Below are positions 1 through 5,060 of a stretch of 6,860 nt of DNA, in pieces; position 1 is the stretch's first letter, and each line of letters begins with the position of its first letter. This stretch comes from Bacteroidales bacterium 45-6 (lineage in GTDB: Bacteria > Bacteroidota > Bacteroidia > Bacteroidales > Dysgonomonadaceae). Location: contig MKRS01000544.1 of the NCBI GenBank assembly GCA_001897035.1, positions 1 to 6,860 of the forward strand, written 5' to 3'. The notes under the pieces are model-generated. The model ran no database searches. It worked only from the letters and a program-made list of their open reading frames with translations, and had not been told where the DNA came from. The position numbers were made by a program, and so were the translations under genes.

Positions 1-1156
1 GTAGATGCTCTCAGTTTGGAGGGTAAAAACAACATAGAATCCTCATAAGAAAGACATGGTTCAGTTGTAGATGCTCTCAGTTTGGAGGGTAAAAACAACG
101 TAGTAAATGGATTGATATATCCATCTCCAGTTGTAGATGCTCTCAGTTTGGAGGGTAAAAACAACAAAGGGTCTGTATGCCCTTAATGATTGTACGTTGT
201 AGATGCCCTCAGTTTGGAGGGTAAAGACAACTCCCAACTCGTTTTCCCCGGTAATGAAATAGTTGTAGATGCCCTCAGTTTGGAAGGTAAAGACAACTGC
301 CTTAGCCAAATAGACCATTGCCGTGTAGTTGTAGATGCTCTCAGTTTGGAGGGTAAAGACAACATACCGCCTTCCGACATGGAAGCCAGCCACGGTTGTA
401 GATGCTCTCAGTTTGGAAGGTAAAGACAACAGCATCACCACATCTGTGCCGTCCACTATAGTTGTAGATGCTCTCAGTTTGGAAGGTAAAGACAACGGAA
501 TTCTACTTTCTCTATCTCTCCTAAATGTTGTAGATGCCCTCAGTTTGGAAGGTAAAGACAACATCGTACACGAGCTCATCCCCGAGCTGGAAGTTGTGGA
601 TGCTCTTAGTTTGGAGGGTAAAGACAACAGTTGCGATCCTGCTGATTCGAAAAACCATGTTGTGGATGCTCTTAGTTTGGAAGGTAAAAACAACCACCTC
701 TTAGGTTTGCACCTCTTAAGTTTGGTTGTAGATGCCCTCAGTTTGGAAGGTAAAGACAACGATAGTGCCGTGTCTAATTGCGCTGCGTATGTTGTAGATG
801 CTCTCAGTTTGGAAGGTAAAGACAACTAGATGATTCAGCAACCTTAGAAACATATTGTTGTAGATGCCCTCAGTTTGGAGGGTAAAGACAACCGTAATGC
901 CCGTAGATGCGCAGCTCGGTACGTTGTGGATGCTCTTAGTTTGGAGGGTAAAGACAACGTTATACTCTCCCTCTACCTGACTGTTGATGTTGTAGATGCT
1001 CTCAGTTTGGAGGGTAAAGACAACATTGTTTCCATCTTATATAAAGCCGATATTGTTGTAGATGCCCTCAGTTTGGAAGGTAAAAACAACGTTCTGATGA
1101 ATTATCCCAGTCCGGCAACCGTTGTAGATGCCCTCAGTTTGGAGGGTAAAGACAAC
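1..1156 (+). CRISPR. CRISPR array, type VI-B (Cas13b)-like repeats; 18 repeats, 17 spacers, left end cut
   Basis: Repeats are 36 nt. They start GTTGTAGATG, have the core CTCTCAGTTTGGAGGG and end TAAAAACAAC. Repeat starts are 1 (33 nt visible), 64, 130, 196, 262, 328, 395, 461, 527, 593, 659, 725, 791, 857, 923, 989, 1055 and 1121. Spacers are 30 nt, except 364-394 (31 nt). The repeat folds as an outer stem GTTGT/ACAAC, an internal loop, an inner stem of positions 11-15 with 22-26, and an apical loop AGTTTG. This architecture, the 36/30 lengths and the strings GCTCTCA and TTTGGAGGGTAA closely resemble the Bergeyella Cas13b repeat as I remember it. In that family the crRNA is spacer followed by repeat, which would make the + strand the crRNA strand. 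The leftmost three repeats are identical to each other, and the others vary. This fits a leader on the left, because new repeats copy the leader-proximal one. No cas gene is present, so the subtype is inferred from the repeat alone. Confidence 0.95.
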
Positions 1157-1190
1157 ACAGCCAGCCATCCTTTTCCCCTTCCACCCCCGC

Positions 1191-1202
1191 CGTTTGCCGA
1201 CG
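1191..1202 (+). repeat. Partial copy of the hairpin element (left-arm fragment)
   Basis: CGTTTGCCGACG is identical to 1357-1368, the left arm of the second full hairpin element. The internal palindrome and the right arm are missing here. It starts 34 nt after the last CRISPR repeat, in a C-rich stretch. It is either a decayed copy or a fragment left by rearrangement. A match this short could also be chance, but three more related sequences lie within 220 nt. Confidence 0.45.
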
Positions 1203-1220
1203 ACGACCTCAAACATGCCC

Positions 1221-1288
1221 GCGGAAGCCACCGTTTACCGACGGAGGGTAGCCGCAAGCTTGCGAGAGGGTGCCGTCGGTCAACGGTG
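1221..1288 (+). repeat. Structured hairpin repeat element, copy 1
   Basis: The left arm CACCGTTTACCGACGG (1229-1244) pairs with CCGTCGGTCAACGGTG (1273-1288) as a 16-bp stem with one mismatch (T1236/C1281). The 28-nt loop carries the perfect palindrome CGCAAGCTTGCG (1253-1264), flanked on either side by GGAGGGT and GAGGGT. The whole unit recurs at 1345-1413. No T-run follows, so it does not look like a simple intrinsic terminator. It may be a dispersed palindromic (REP-like) element or a structured RNA. I do not recognise a named family. Confidence 0.8.
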
Positions 1289-1310
1289 TTAACATTCATT
1301 CACGCAGGAG

Positions 1311-1322
1311 GCCATCGTTTGC
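1311..1322 (+). repeat. Partial copy of the hairpin element (left boundary fragment)
   Basis: GCCATCGTTTGC is identical to 1352-1363 of the second full copy, and the sequence just before it (AGGAG versus GGGAA) is also similar. After this point the sequence diverges to an AT-rich run, so neither the palindrome nor the right arm is present. With 1191-1202 this gives an alternating order of fragment, full copy, fragment, full copy. Confidence 0.5.
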
Positions 1323-1344
1323 GATTTTAGTTAATTTCTGTTGT

Positions 1345-1413
1345 GCGGGAAGCCATCGTTTGCCGACGGAGGGTAGCCGCAAGCTTGCGGGAGGGTATCG
1401 TTGGCAAACGGCG
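1345..1413 (+). repeat. Structured hairpin repeat element, copy 2
   Basis: CGTTTGCCGACG (1357-1368) pairs with CGTTGGCAAACG (1399-1410) over 12 positions with one G-T wobble, and flanking wobble pairs extend it. The loop contains the same palindrome CGCAAGCTTGCG (1378-1389). Compared with copy 1, the pair A1237-T1280 is G1362-C1405 here, the single mismatch of copy 1 is a T-A pair, and three G-C/C-G pairs have become wobble pairs. One pair is lost (A1230-T1287 corresponds to A1355/C1412). Stem changes that mostly keep pairing suggest the fold matters. Confidence 0.8.
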
Positions 1414-1580
1414 AGCTCCTGCATGGATGCAGCGGGACATTGTTCGAAAAAATGCGGTGCTGTGTAAACAATTTGGAGGGGGCTATTGTTAAAACAACAG
1501 TTCCGCACCCCGTGCAACCAGATGGCGGAATGGCTTTTAACCGAAAACGGACAAAAACTTAAGTTTAACTTCAAACCGAA
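1414..1580. other. Intergenic stretch with small hairpins and a split CRISPR-repeat-like sequence
   Basis: I see no convincing gene in this stretch. It holds a perfect hairpin CTGCAT/ATGCAG (1419-1424 and 1427-1432, 2-nt loop) and an inverted repeat AACAAT/ATTGTT (1467-1472 and 1485-1490). It also holds TTTGGAGGG (1472-1480) and AAAACAAC (1491-1498), which are two blocks of the CRISPR repeat in the right order, separated by ten bases instead of two. A short hairpin GCAC/GTGC follows near 1505-1515. A 92-codon frame on the minus strand (1296-1574) runs through the hairpin element and resembles no protein I know, so I do not call it. Confidence 0.5.
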
Positions 1581-1587
1581 TCATTTG

Positions 1588-1595
1588 CAAATATA
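1588..1595 (-). promoter_or_regulatory. Candidate Bacteroidota -7 box, minus strand
   Basis: The minus strand reads TATATTTG, an exact match to TAnnTTTG. A transcript from here would run leftward through the repeat-like sequence and the hairpin elements toward the array. No clear -33 TTTG box is visible, so the call rests on one short motif. The same bases on the plus strand give a weaker match (TATAGTTTCG) that could serve the gene at 1614. Confidence 0.3.
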
Positions 1596-1610
1596 GTTTC
1601 GTCTCGAAAC
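1596..1610 (+). other. Small perfect hairpin just before the start codon at 1614
   Basis: GTTTCG (1596-1601) and CGAAAC (1605-1610) form a 6-bp stem with a 3-nt loop, ending three bases before the ATG at 1614. If it is in the mRNA it would hinder initiation at 1614 and favour the in-frame ATG at 1641. It could instead be an operator overlapping the promoter, or chance. Confidence 0.35.
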
Positions 1611-1613
1611 GTC

Positions 1614-2405
1614 ATGTCTAATACTTTAACCTCAAACTTTATGGAAAAATTAATTCCTTTCGCAATGGGACGTTTACGCAACGTCGAACTCATTCAGTTT
1701 GTCCGCGACACTGTGGCCGATGCTACCGGCAGCCAGGTGTCGCTTCTGGTGTCGGATGCTCCACTGGCTGGCTACTTAAGCACCCTGACCTCCGCTGCCA
1801 GCCAGTACGAATTTGCAGTCCGCAACCCGCAGAAGAATCCTTTCACGGAGCTGCTCATCGGGAAAGACCAGACGCGCGACCTGGCCTTCTCCCGCTTCGG
1901 GCGCAAGCTGGCCTATTTCGAGCTGTCGGCAGTGGAGTCGGAGCAGAAGGCGGCCGCCACCCTGGGCATCCTTTGGAACTTGCACCGCAACAATTCCCGG
2001 CTCAACTACCAAGCCCAGACTTCTGCCACCGACAACTTCCTGATAGATCTTGCCAAGGAACCTTATGCCTCGGCCTTGACGGCACTCGACCTCAGCGGCG
2101 AGGTCGAAGCGGTGAGGACCACCAACGACGAATTCCGTGCAGCATCGTCCGACAAGCGTGCCGGGCTTGCCGAAAGCGACTTCATGTCGGCAAAGCAACT
2201 GCGGACTTCGCTCACTACCTCGGCTTCGGCTTTTGCGGGGTATGTGGACTCGATGGCGCTGGCCTATACCGGCAACGCCGAATGGGAAAAGTTGGTGAAG
2301 GTGATGAACGTGGTGCGCCAGCGGTATGCCGAGATCTTGGCCAGGCGCGGCTCGACCGACAAAACGGACGCACAGGATAACTCCACGCCCGCTCCGCAGC
2401 CCTAA
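1614..2405 (+). CDS. Hypothetical protein, probably DUF6261-like (Bacteroidota)
   Basis: This 263-residue protein has no signal peptide and no membrane segment, so it is probably cytoplasmic. Its composition suggests a mainly helical fold, with many Ala/Glu/Arg-rich stretches in the middle and second half. The last 18 or so residues are a polar tail rich in Asp, Thr, Ser and Pro. The size and the N-terminal pattern (MEKLIPFAMGRLRN) recall the DUF6261 proteins of Bacteroidales, whose function is unknown; I make that assignment from memory and hold it loosely. The start is uncertain. ATG 1614 has no visible ribosome-binding site and lies just after a hairpin, while ATG 1641 (residue 10) begins the more protein-like segment. 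The gene stands alone: a strong terminator follows 22 nt after the stop and the next genes read the other way. Proximity to the CRISPR array gives no reason to think it is a Cas protein. Confidence 0.88.
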   Translation: MSNTLTSNFMEKLIPFAMGRLRNVELIQFVRDTVADATGSQVSLLVSDAPLAGYLSTLTSAASQYEFAVRNPQKNPFTELLIGKDQTRDLAFSRFGRKLAYFELSAVESEQKAAATLGILWNLHRNNSRLNYQAQTSATDNFLIDLAKEPYASALTALDLSGEVEAVRTTNDEFRAASSDKRAGLAESDFMSAKQLRTSLTTSASAFAGYVDSMALAYTGNAEWEKLVKVMNVVRQRYAEILARRGSTDKTDAQDNSTPAPQP

Positions 2406-2427
2406 GGCTTGCCTCCGGCATCGTTTT

Positions 2428-2481
2428 GCCATCCTTCTCAAACGCTTGTTGTGCGTGACGGGAAGGGTGGCTTGTTTTTTT
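2428..2481 (+). terminator. Rho-independent terminator of the 1614-2405 gene
   Basis: GCCATCCTTC (2428-2437) pairs with GAAGGGTGGC (2462-2471) over 10 bp with one T-G wobble. Inside it ACGC/GCGT forms a second short stem. The hairpin is followed by TTG and a run of seven T (2475-2481). This is a clear intrinsic terminator 22 nt after the stop codon. Confidence 0.85.
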
Positions 2482-2484
2482 AGT

Positions 2485-2492
2485 TATATTTG
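2485..2492 (+). promoter_or_regulatory. Candidate -7 box, plus strand, without an obvious gene
   Basis: TATATTTG matches TAnnTTTG exactly and sits directly after the terminator. A transcript from here would run through the hairpin at 2569-2597 and become antisense to the end of the RDD gene. No -33 box is evident at the usual spacing. It may be a chance match in AT-rich sequence. Confidence 0.22.
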
Positions 2493-2560
2493 TGGTTGAA
2501 AAAAGATTTTGTATGGAAATATTGGGAGACAAACCTCTTATAGAGAGCGAACAATGATAC

Positions 2561-2597
2561 AAAATAAAAACGATTTGCGCAGATTACGCAAATCGTT
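2561..2597 (-). terminator. Rho-independent terminator of the RDD gene
   Basis: AACGATTTGCG (2569-2579) and CGCAAATCGTT (2587-2597) form a perfect 11-bp stem with a 7-nt loop. Read on the minus strand it is followed by TTTTTATTTT (2570-2561), so it ends leftward transcription from the gene at 2653-3288, whose stop lies 55 nt upstream. There is no T-run on the plus-strand side. Confidence 0.88.
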
Positions 2598-2652
2598 CTC
2601 AACATCTCTTTGGGTAGAAGCATCCCAACGGGATATTCTTCTTTCTCTTGCT

Positions 2653-3288
2653 TTATACGGCGGTGGGTTCTTCTGTTTCGGCATCATTGGCCGCTTCCCG
2701 GATCTTGTCCAAGTAGGCAGCCTTCACCACCACTGTGCCGGCAATGAAGTCGTGGGTGGTTCTTTTCCTCGAATTGGACAACAAGACGATCGTTCCGGCA
2801 ATGTACCATGCCAAACTTAGGATGTTGGGTATTTGCATCGGACCTGGGTTGGCTTTCGAGAGGAGCTGGCTTTTTTGCAAGAAACCTGCGCTGTTGTATG
2901 CGTTGTCGTCGATCAGGCTGAGCGTCAGGAACAGCACGTAGGCACTAAGGATACCCAGGGTGAATTGCACGGAATATCTGAAGAACGAGGTTTTCCAGTC
3001 CACGCTGTCGCCATCCTTGCGGATGATCTTCAAGCCCATGATGAGCTTGCCGGGCGTTCCCCCGTACACTTTCACCAGGATCACTTCGAATGCCAGGGCG
3101 AATAGCAGGTTGGGCAGCAGCATATTCATATAGGCCGATTTGCTTATGTTGTTGACATAAAGCACCAGGCCCGCAATCGGAAGCAGAATGACAAAGTCTA
3201 ATAAGCGGGCTGCCACACGTACCCAAAAACCGGCATAGACGTTTTCTTCTATGCCTTCAAATCTGGTTGGTAATAATTCATTTTTCAT
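2653..3288 (-). CDS. RDD family integral membrane protein
   Basis: This is a 211-residue inner-membrane protein of the RDD family, whose general function is poorly defined (some members have been linked to ion transport or stress tolerance). The family signature is visible. GFWVRVAARLLDFVILLP (residues 20-37) carries the Arg24 and Asp31 of the RDD pattern, GGTPGKLIMGLKII (76-89) is the conserved loop, and HDFIAGTVVV (179-188) carries the C-terminal Asp180. Hydrophobic segments lie near residues 30-46, 57-75, 104-126 and 153-172. The C-terminal 20 residues are acidic (NDAETEEPTAV at the end). The length is normal for single-domain RDD proteins. It is transcribed leftward with its own terminator and probably its own promoter, about 200 nt downstream of the PL9 gene, so it need not be in an operon with it. 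The function here cannot be told from context. Confidence 0.93.
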   Translation of the reverse strand: MKNELLPTRFEGIEENVYAGFWVRVAARLLDFVILLPIAGLVLYVNNISKSAYMNMLLPNLLFALAFEVILVKVYGGTPGKLIMGLKIIRKDGDSVDWKTSFFRYSVQFTLGILSAYVLFLTLSLIDDNAYNSAGFLQKSQLLSKANPGPMQIPNILSLAWYIAGTIVLLSNSRKRTTHDFIAGTVVVKAAYLDKIREAANDAETEEPTAV

Positions 3289-3489
3289 ATCGTGTATCCT
3301 GTTATAATGTAAAATGTTTGGTGAATGACGTAGTATAAATAAGCCCCTTCGCTGCTAAAAGCTAAATGCTATTGGCTATCCGCTAACCTTGCAAAAATAC
3401 AATTATTTTGCTTTCGAGTGTGCGTTTAACAGAAAATTTCAAAAAAAATGATAGGATGTGAAAGGTACGGTGAAAGGTCACGGTCTTGT
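3289..3489. other. AT-rich intergenic region between two leftward genes
   Basis: It contains a candidate minus-strand promoter box at 3392-3399 and a run of imperfect GCTAA/GCTAT units (about 3350-3387). Close to the lyase stop codon there is a short tandem duplication: GTGAAAGGTACG followed by GTGAAAGGTCACG (about 3459-3483). Read leftward from the lyase stop there is a run of eight T near 3440-3447, but no good stem before it, so I do not call a terminator. Confidence 0.5.
3392..3399 (-). promoter_or_regulatory. Candidate -7 box for the RDD gene
   Basis: The minus strand reads TATTTTTG, matching TAnnTTTG. It lies about 104 nt upstream of the RDD start codon. The -33 box is not clear, which is common for weak Bacteroidota promoters. 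Confidence 0.4.
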
Positions 3490-4761
3490 TCACAGGCATC
3501 CAGTTTCTACCAGTGGGCTTGAACTCTTCGGGCGCATGAATCGCATGTCGGGCAAGCTGCCGTCGGCTTTCCGGGCTGTGGTCAGCTCCTTTTCGTCTAA
3601 GCTCTCGAAGTCCGACTTTTCGGGAGAACGGTTGGAAAAGAACGAATTGTTTTCCAAGGTACATTTTCCAACATCTATCGATCTGAAGTCGGCAGTTCGG
3701 GCTTCGAACGAAAGGTTGTTTTTCAGCACGTGGCCATATCCCGGCATGTCCTGCGTGAAGTCGGAGCTACGGTTCAGCATGTTGAAGTTCACGTTGTTGC
3801 GGTAAGCCGAGTTGTTGAACCAATAGCCGCCTCCCGGCTGGTGGTTGGCATAAAACCCGCTTTGCTTATTGCCCACGGCGAGGCAAAAGCGGACGGTGTG
3901 CATGGGGAATACCTCCGGCACCCGTTTGTCCTTGGTCAATCCCCAGCCTCCGGCCTTGAAGCCGTTGCCGTCGCCAAGGCTCACCATCTGGCTGTTGTAT
4001 CCGTTGTAGAATGCCCAGCAATTGTCGAACACAACGGCCTCGTAGGCACGGATGCAGTCGTAGCCGTCGTCGCTGTTGAACCAGGCGCGGCATCCACGGA
4101 ACACGTTTCCGGTGCCTCCCGGTTGGGGGTGGCATCCGAAGCCATCGGTATTTCCCCCTTTCCCGTCTTCGGAGGTGTAGTCCCAGTTGCGGTAGGCATC
4201 GCAGTTGATGATCAGGTTGTCGGCCCCCTTGGTGAGGTAGAAGCCGATGGCCTGCCCGTCGTGCATGGCGAGTTGCTCGTAGATGTTGTGGCTGCCTTCG
4301 TTGTGGAAACATTCCGACTGGGTGTGTTCGTGGATGGTGACTTGCGTGCCCACCACTTCAAATCCCTTGAGGTGTATCCACGAGCCGGTGACGTTGAAGG
4401 CGATCACCCGCAGGTTGGCAGGCTTCACGTCCGAAAGGTTGAACACAGCCTTTTCGCCGGGGCAGGCCATGTAGTGTATCATTTTCCCCGGCAATCCGCT
4501 TTTTCCGAGCTCGTTCACCGAGGCATAAATCCCTTTTTGGCTGGCAATTTGCCCGGGTGGTATGTGGTAGGTCCCGCCTCGGATCAGCACCGTGTCGCCG
4601 GGAGCTATCTTTTCTTGCGCCTTCATCACCGAGGCCAAAGGAGCCGAAAGAGTGCCGGAGTTGGCATCGTTGCCGTCGGGGGCGATATAGATGGTTTTGG
4701 CTGTTGCGGCGAGCGAAACCATGCAGAGTAGCGGTAGAAGCCGCGAAAATTGTTTTTTCAT
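3490..4761 (-). CDS. Secreted pectate lyase-like protein, polysaccharide lyase family 9 (right-handed parallel beta-helix)
   Basis: This 423-residue protein should cleave pectate/polygalacturonan by calcium-dependent beta-elimination outside the cytoplasm. Residues 1-21 are a signal peptide (MKKQFSRLLPLLCMVSLAATA). The mature protein opens with KTIYIAPDGNDANSG, the usual PL9 N-terminus, followed by beta-helix coils. The calcium site of Dickeya PelL (four Asp) corresponds to Asp206 in NTDGFGCH and Asp231, Asp232 and Asp235 in NSDDGYD. The catalytic Lys corresponds to Lys269 in GDGNGFKAGGWG. All are present, so the enzyme looks active. I start at 4761 rather than the longer frame from 4824, because the 21 extra residues would bury the signal peptide. 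The C-terminus stops just after SSPLVETGCL. Related lyases, as I recall them, run a little further, so the last residues may be lost. No SusC/SusD, sulfatase or regulator lies beside it, so it does not sit in a visible polysaccharide utilisation locus. Activity on rhamnogalacturonan cannot be excluded. Confidence 0.92.
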   Translation of the reverse strand: MKKQFSRLLPLLCMVSLAATAKTIYIAPDGNDANSGTLSAPLASVMKAQEKIAPGDTVLIRGGTYHIPPGQIASQKGIYASVNELGKSGLPGKMIHYMACPGEKAVFNLSDVKPANLRVIAFNVTGSWIHLKGFEVVGTQVTIHEHTQSECFHNEGSHNIYEQLAMHDGQAIGFYLTKGADNLIINCDAYRNWDYTSEDGKGGNTDGFGCHPQPGGTGNVFRGCRAWFNSDDGYDCIRAYEAVVFDNCWAFYNGYNSQMVSLGDGNGFKAGGWGLTKDKRVPEVFPMHTVRFCLAVGNKQSGFYANHQPGGGYWFNNSAYRNNVNFNMLNRSSDFTQDMPGYGHVLKNNLSFEARTADFRSIDVGKCTLENNSFFSNRSPEKSDFESLDEKELTTARKADGSLPDMRFMRPKSSSPLVETGCL

Positions 4762-4831
4762 TGGACGAATGTGAATAAGTGACGAAGTGATCGAGAGACC
4801 ATGTAAACAAGTCGTCAAGTTCACTTCTTCA

Positions 4832-4839
4832 CAAATATA
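4832..4839 (-). promoter_or_regulatory. Promoter -7 box of the PL9 lyase gene
   Basis: The minus strand reads TATATTTG, an exact TAnnTTTG match. It is about 70 nt upstream of the start codon at 4761, which gives a leader of roughly 65 nt. It also supports the shorter start over the one at 4824, which would leave almost no leader. A -33 TTTG is not clear. Confidence 0.5.
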
Positions 4840-4997
4840 GCCAATCTCTTCCTCATCTGAACTATACGAATCTTGACATTTTTGTTAGTTATTGTTTACA
4901 AACATCCGGTGGCTTGATTTTGAGGAGATAAACAGATCGAAATGTTGTTTTTAGGGCTCGAAAAATCAATAGAAATAATTTCTTACCCATGTCGTAA
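4840..4997. other. Divergent regulatory region between the lyase and the porin
   Basis: This is an AT-rich stretch with no coding signal. It contains the palindromic sequence TGTTTACAAACA (4893-4904). The 9-mer TTGTTTACA (4892-4900) occurs inverted at 4802-4810, and ATTGTTTACA (4891-4900) recurs inverted at 1463-1472. I see no recognisable riboswitch and no Pho box that I could defend. Confidence 0.4.
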
Positions 4998-5005
4998 TAT
5001 TTTTG
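4998..5005 (+). promoter_or_regulatory. Promoter -7 box of the porin-pstS unit
   Basis: TATTTTTG matches TAnnTTTG exactly and lies 56 nt before the porin start codon, implying a leader of about 50 nt. The leader is AT-rich and lacks a strong Shine-Dalgarno sequence, as usual in Bacteroidota. The -33 region is poorly matched. Confidence 0.5.
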
Positions 5006-5060
5006 AAACAATAATACTTCACCTTTGCTCCCGAAATAAAACTTATATCCGTCAATAATT

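Noticed and set aside
61..829. Long open frames on both strands with a repeated peptide (VVDALSLEGKDN on plus, LSLPSKLRASTT on minus)
   Set aside because: They are read-through of the CRISPR array. Repeat plus spacer is 66 nt, exactly 22 codons, so a stop-free repeat frame stays in phase through successive units. The phase breaks at the 31-nt spacer.
1..1156. Type II-C (Cas9) assignment for the array
   Set aside because: Bacteroidota II-C repeats that I recall are mostly longer and lack this two-stem GTTGT/ACAAC fold. No convincing tracrRNA is visible, apart from the short split match near 1472-1498. It is not formally excluded.
875..1330. Plus-strand frame of 151 codons running from the array into the hairpin elements
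   Set aside because: The first half is array read-through and the second half translates palindromic repeat DNA. There is no promoter, start context or protein-like composition.
1221..1413. Hairpin elements as a pair of ordinary intrinsic terminators for the array
   Set aside because: Neither copy is followed by a T-run, and the large palindrome-containing loop is not typical of intrinsic terminators.
1296..1574. Minus-strand frame of 92 codons across hairpin copy 2
   Set aside because: A possible promoter lies just upstream, but the frame overlaps a structured repeat and shows no recognisable domain. I treat it as chance.
3730..4731. Plus-strand frame of 333 codons opposite the lyase
   Set aside because: It is a shadow of a well-supported PL9 gene with signal peptide, catalytic motifs and promoter on the other strand.
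4840..4997. A Pho box for the porin-pstS unit
   Set aside because: Phosphate control is plausible from the genes, but I could not find direct repeats matching a known Pho box, and its form in Bacteroidota is not something I can assert.
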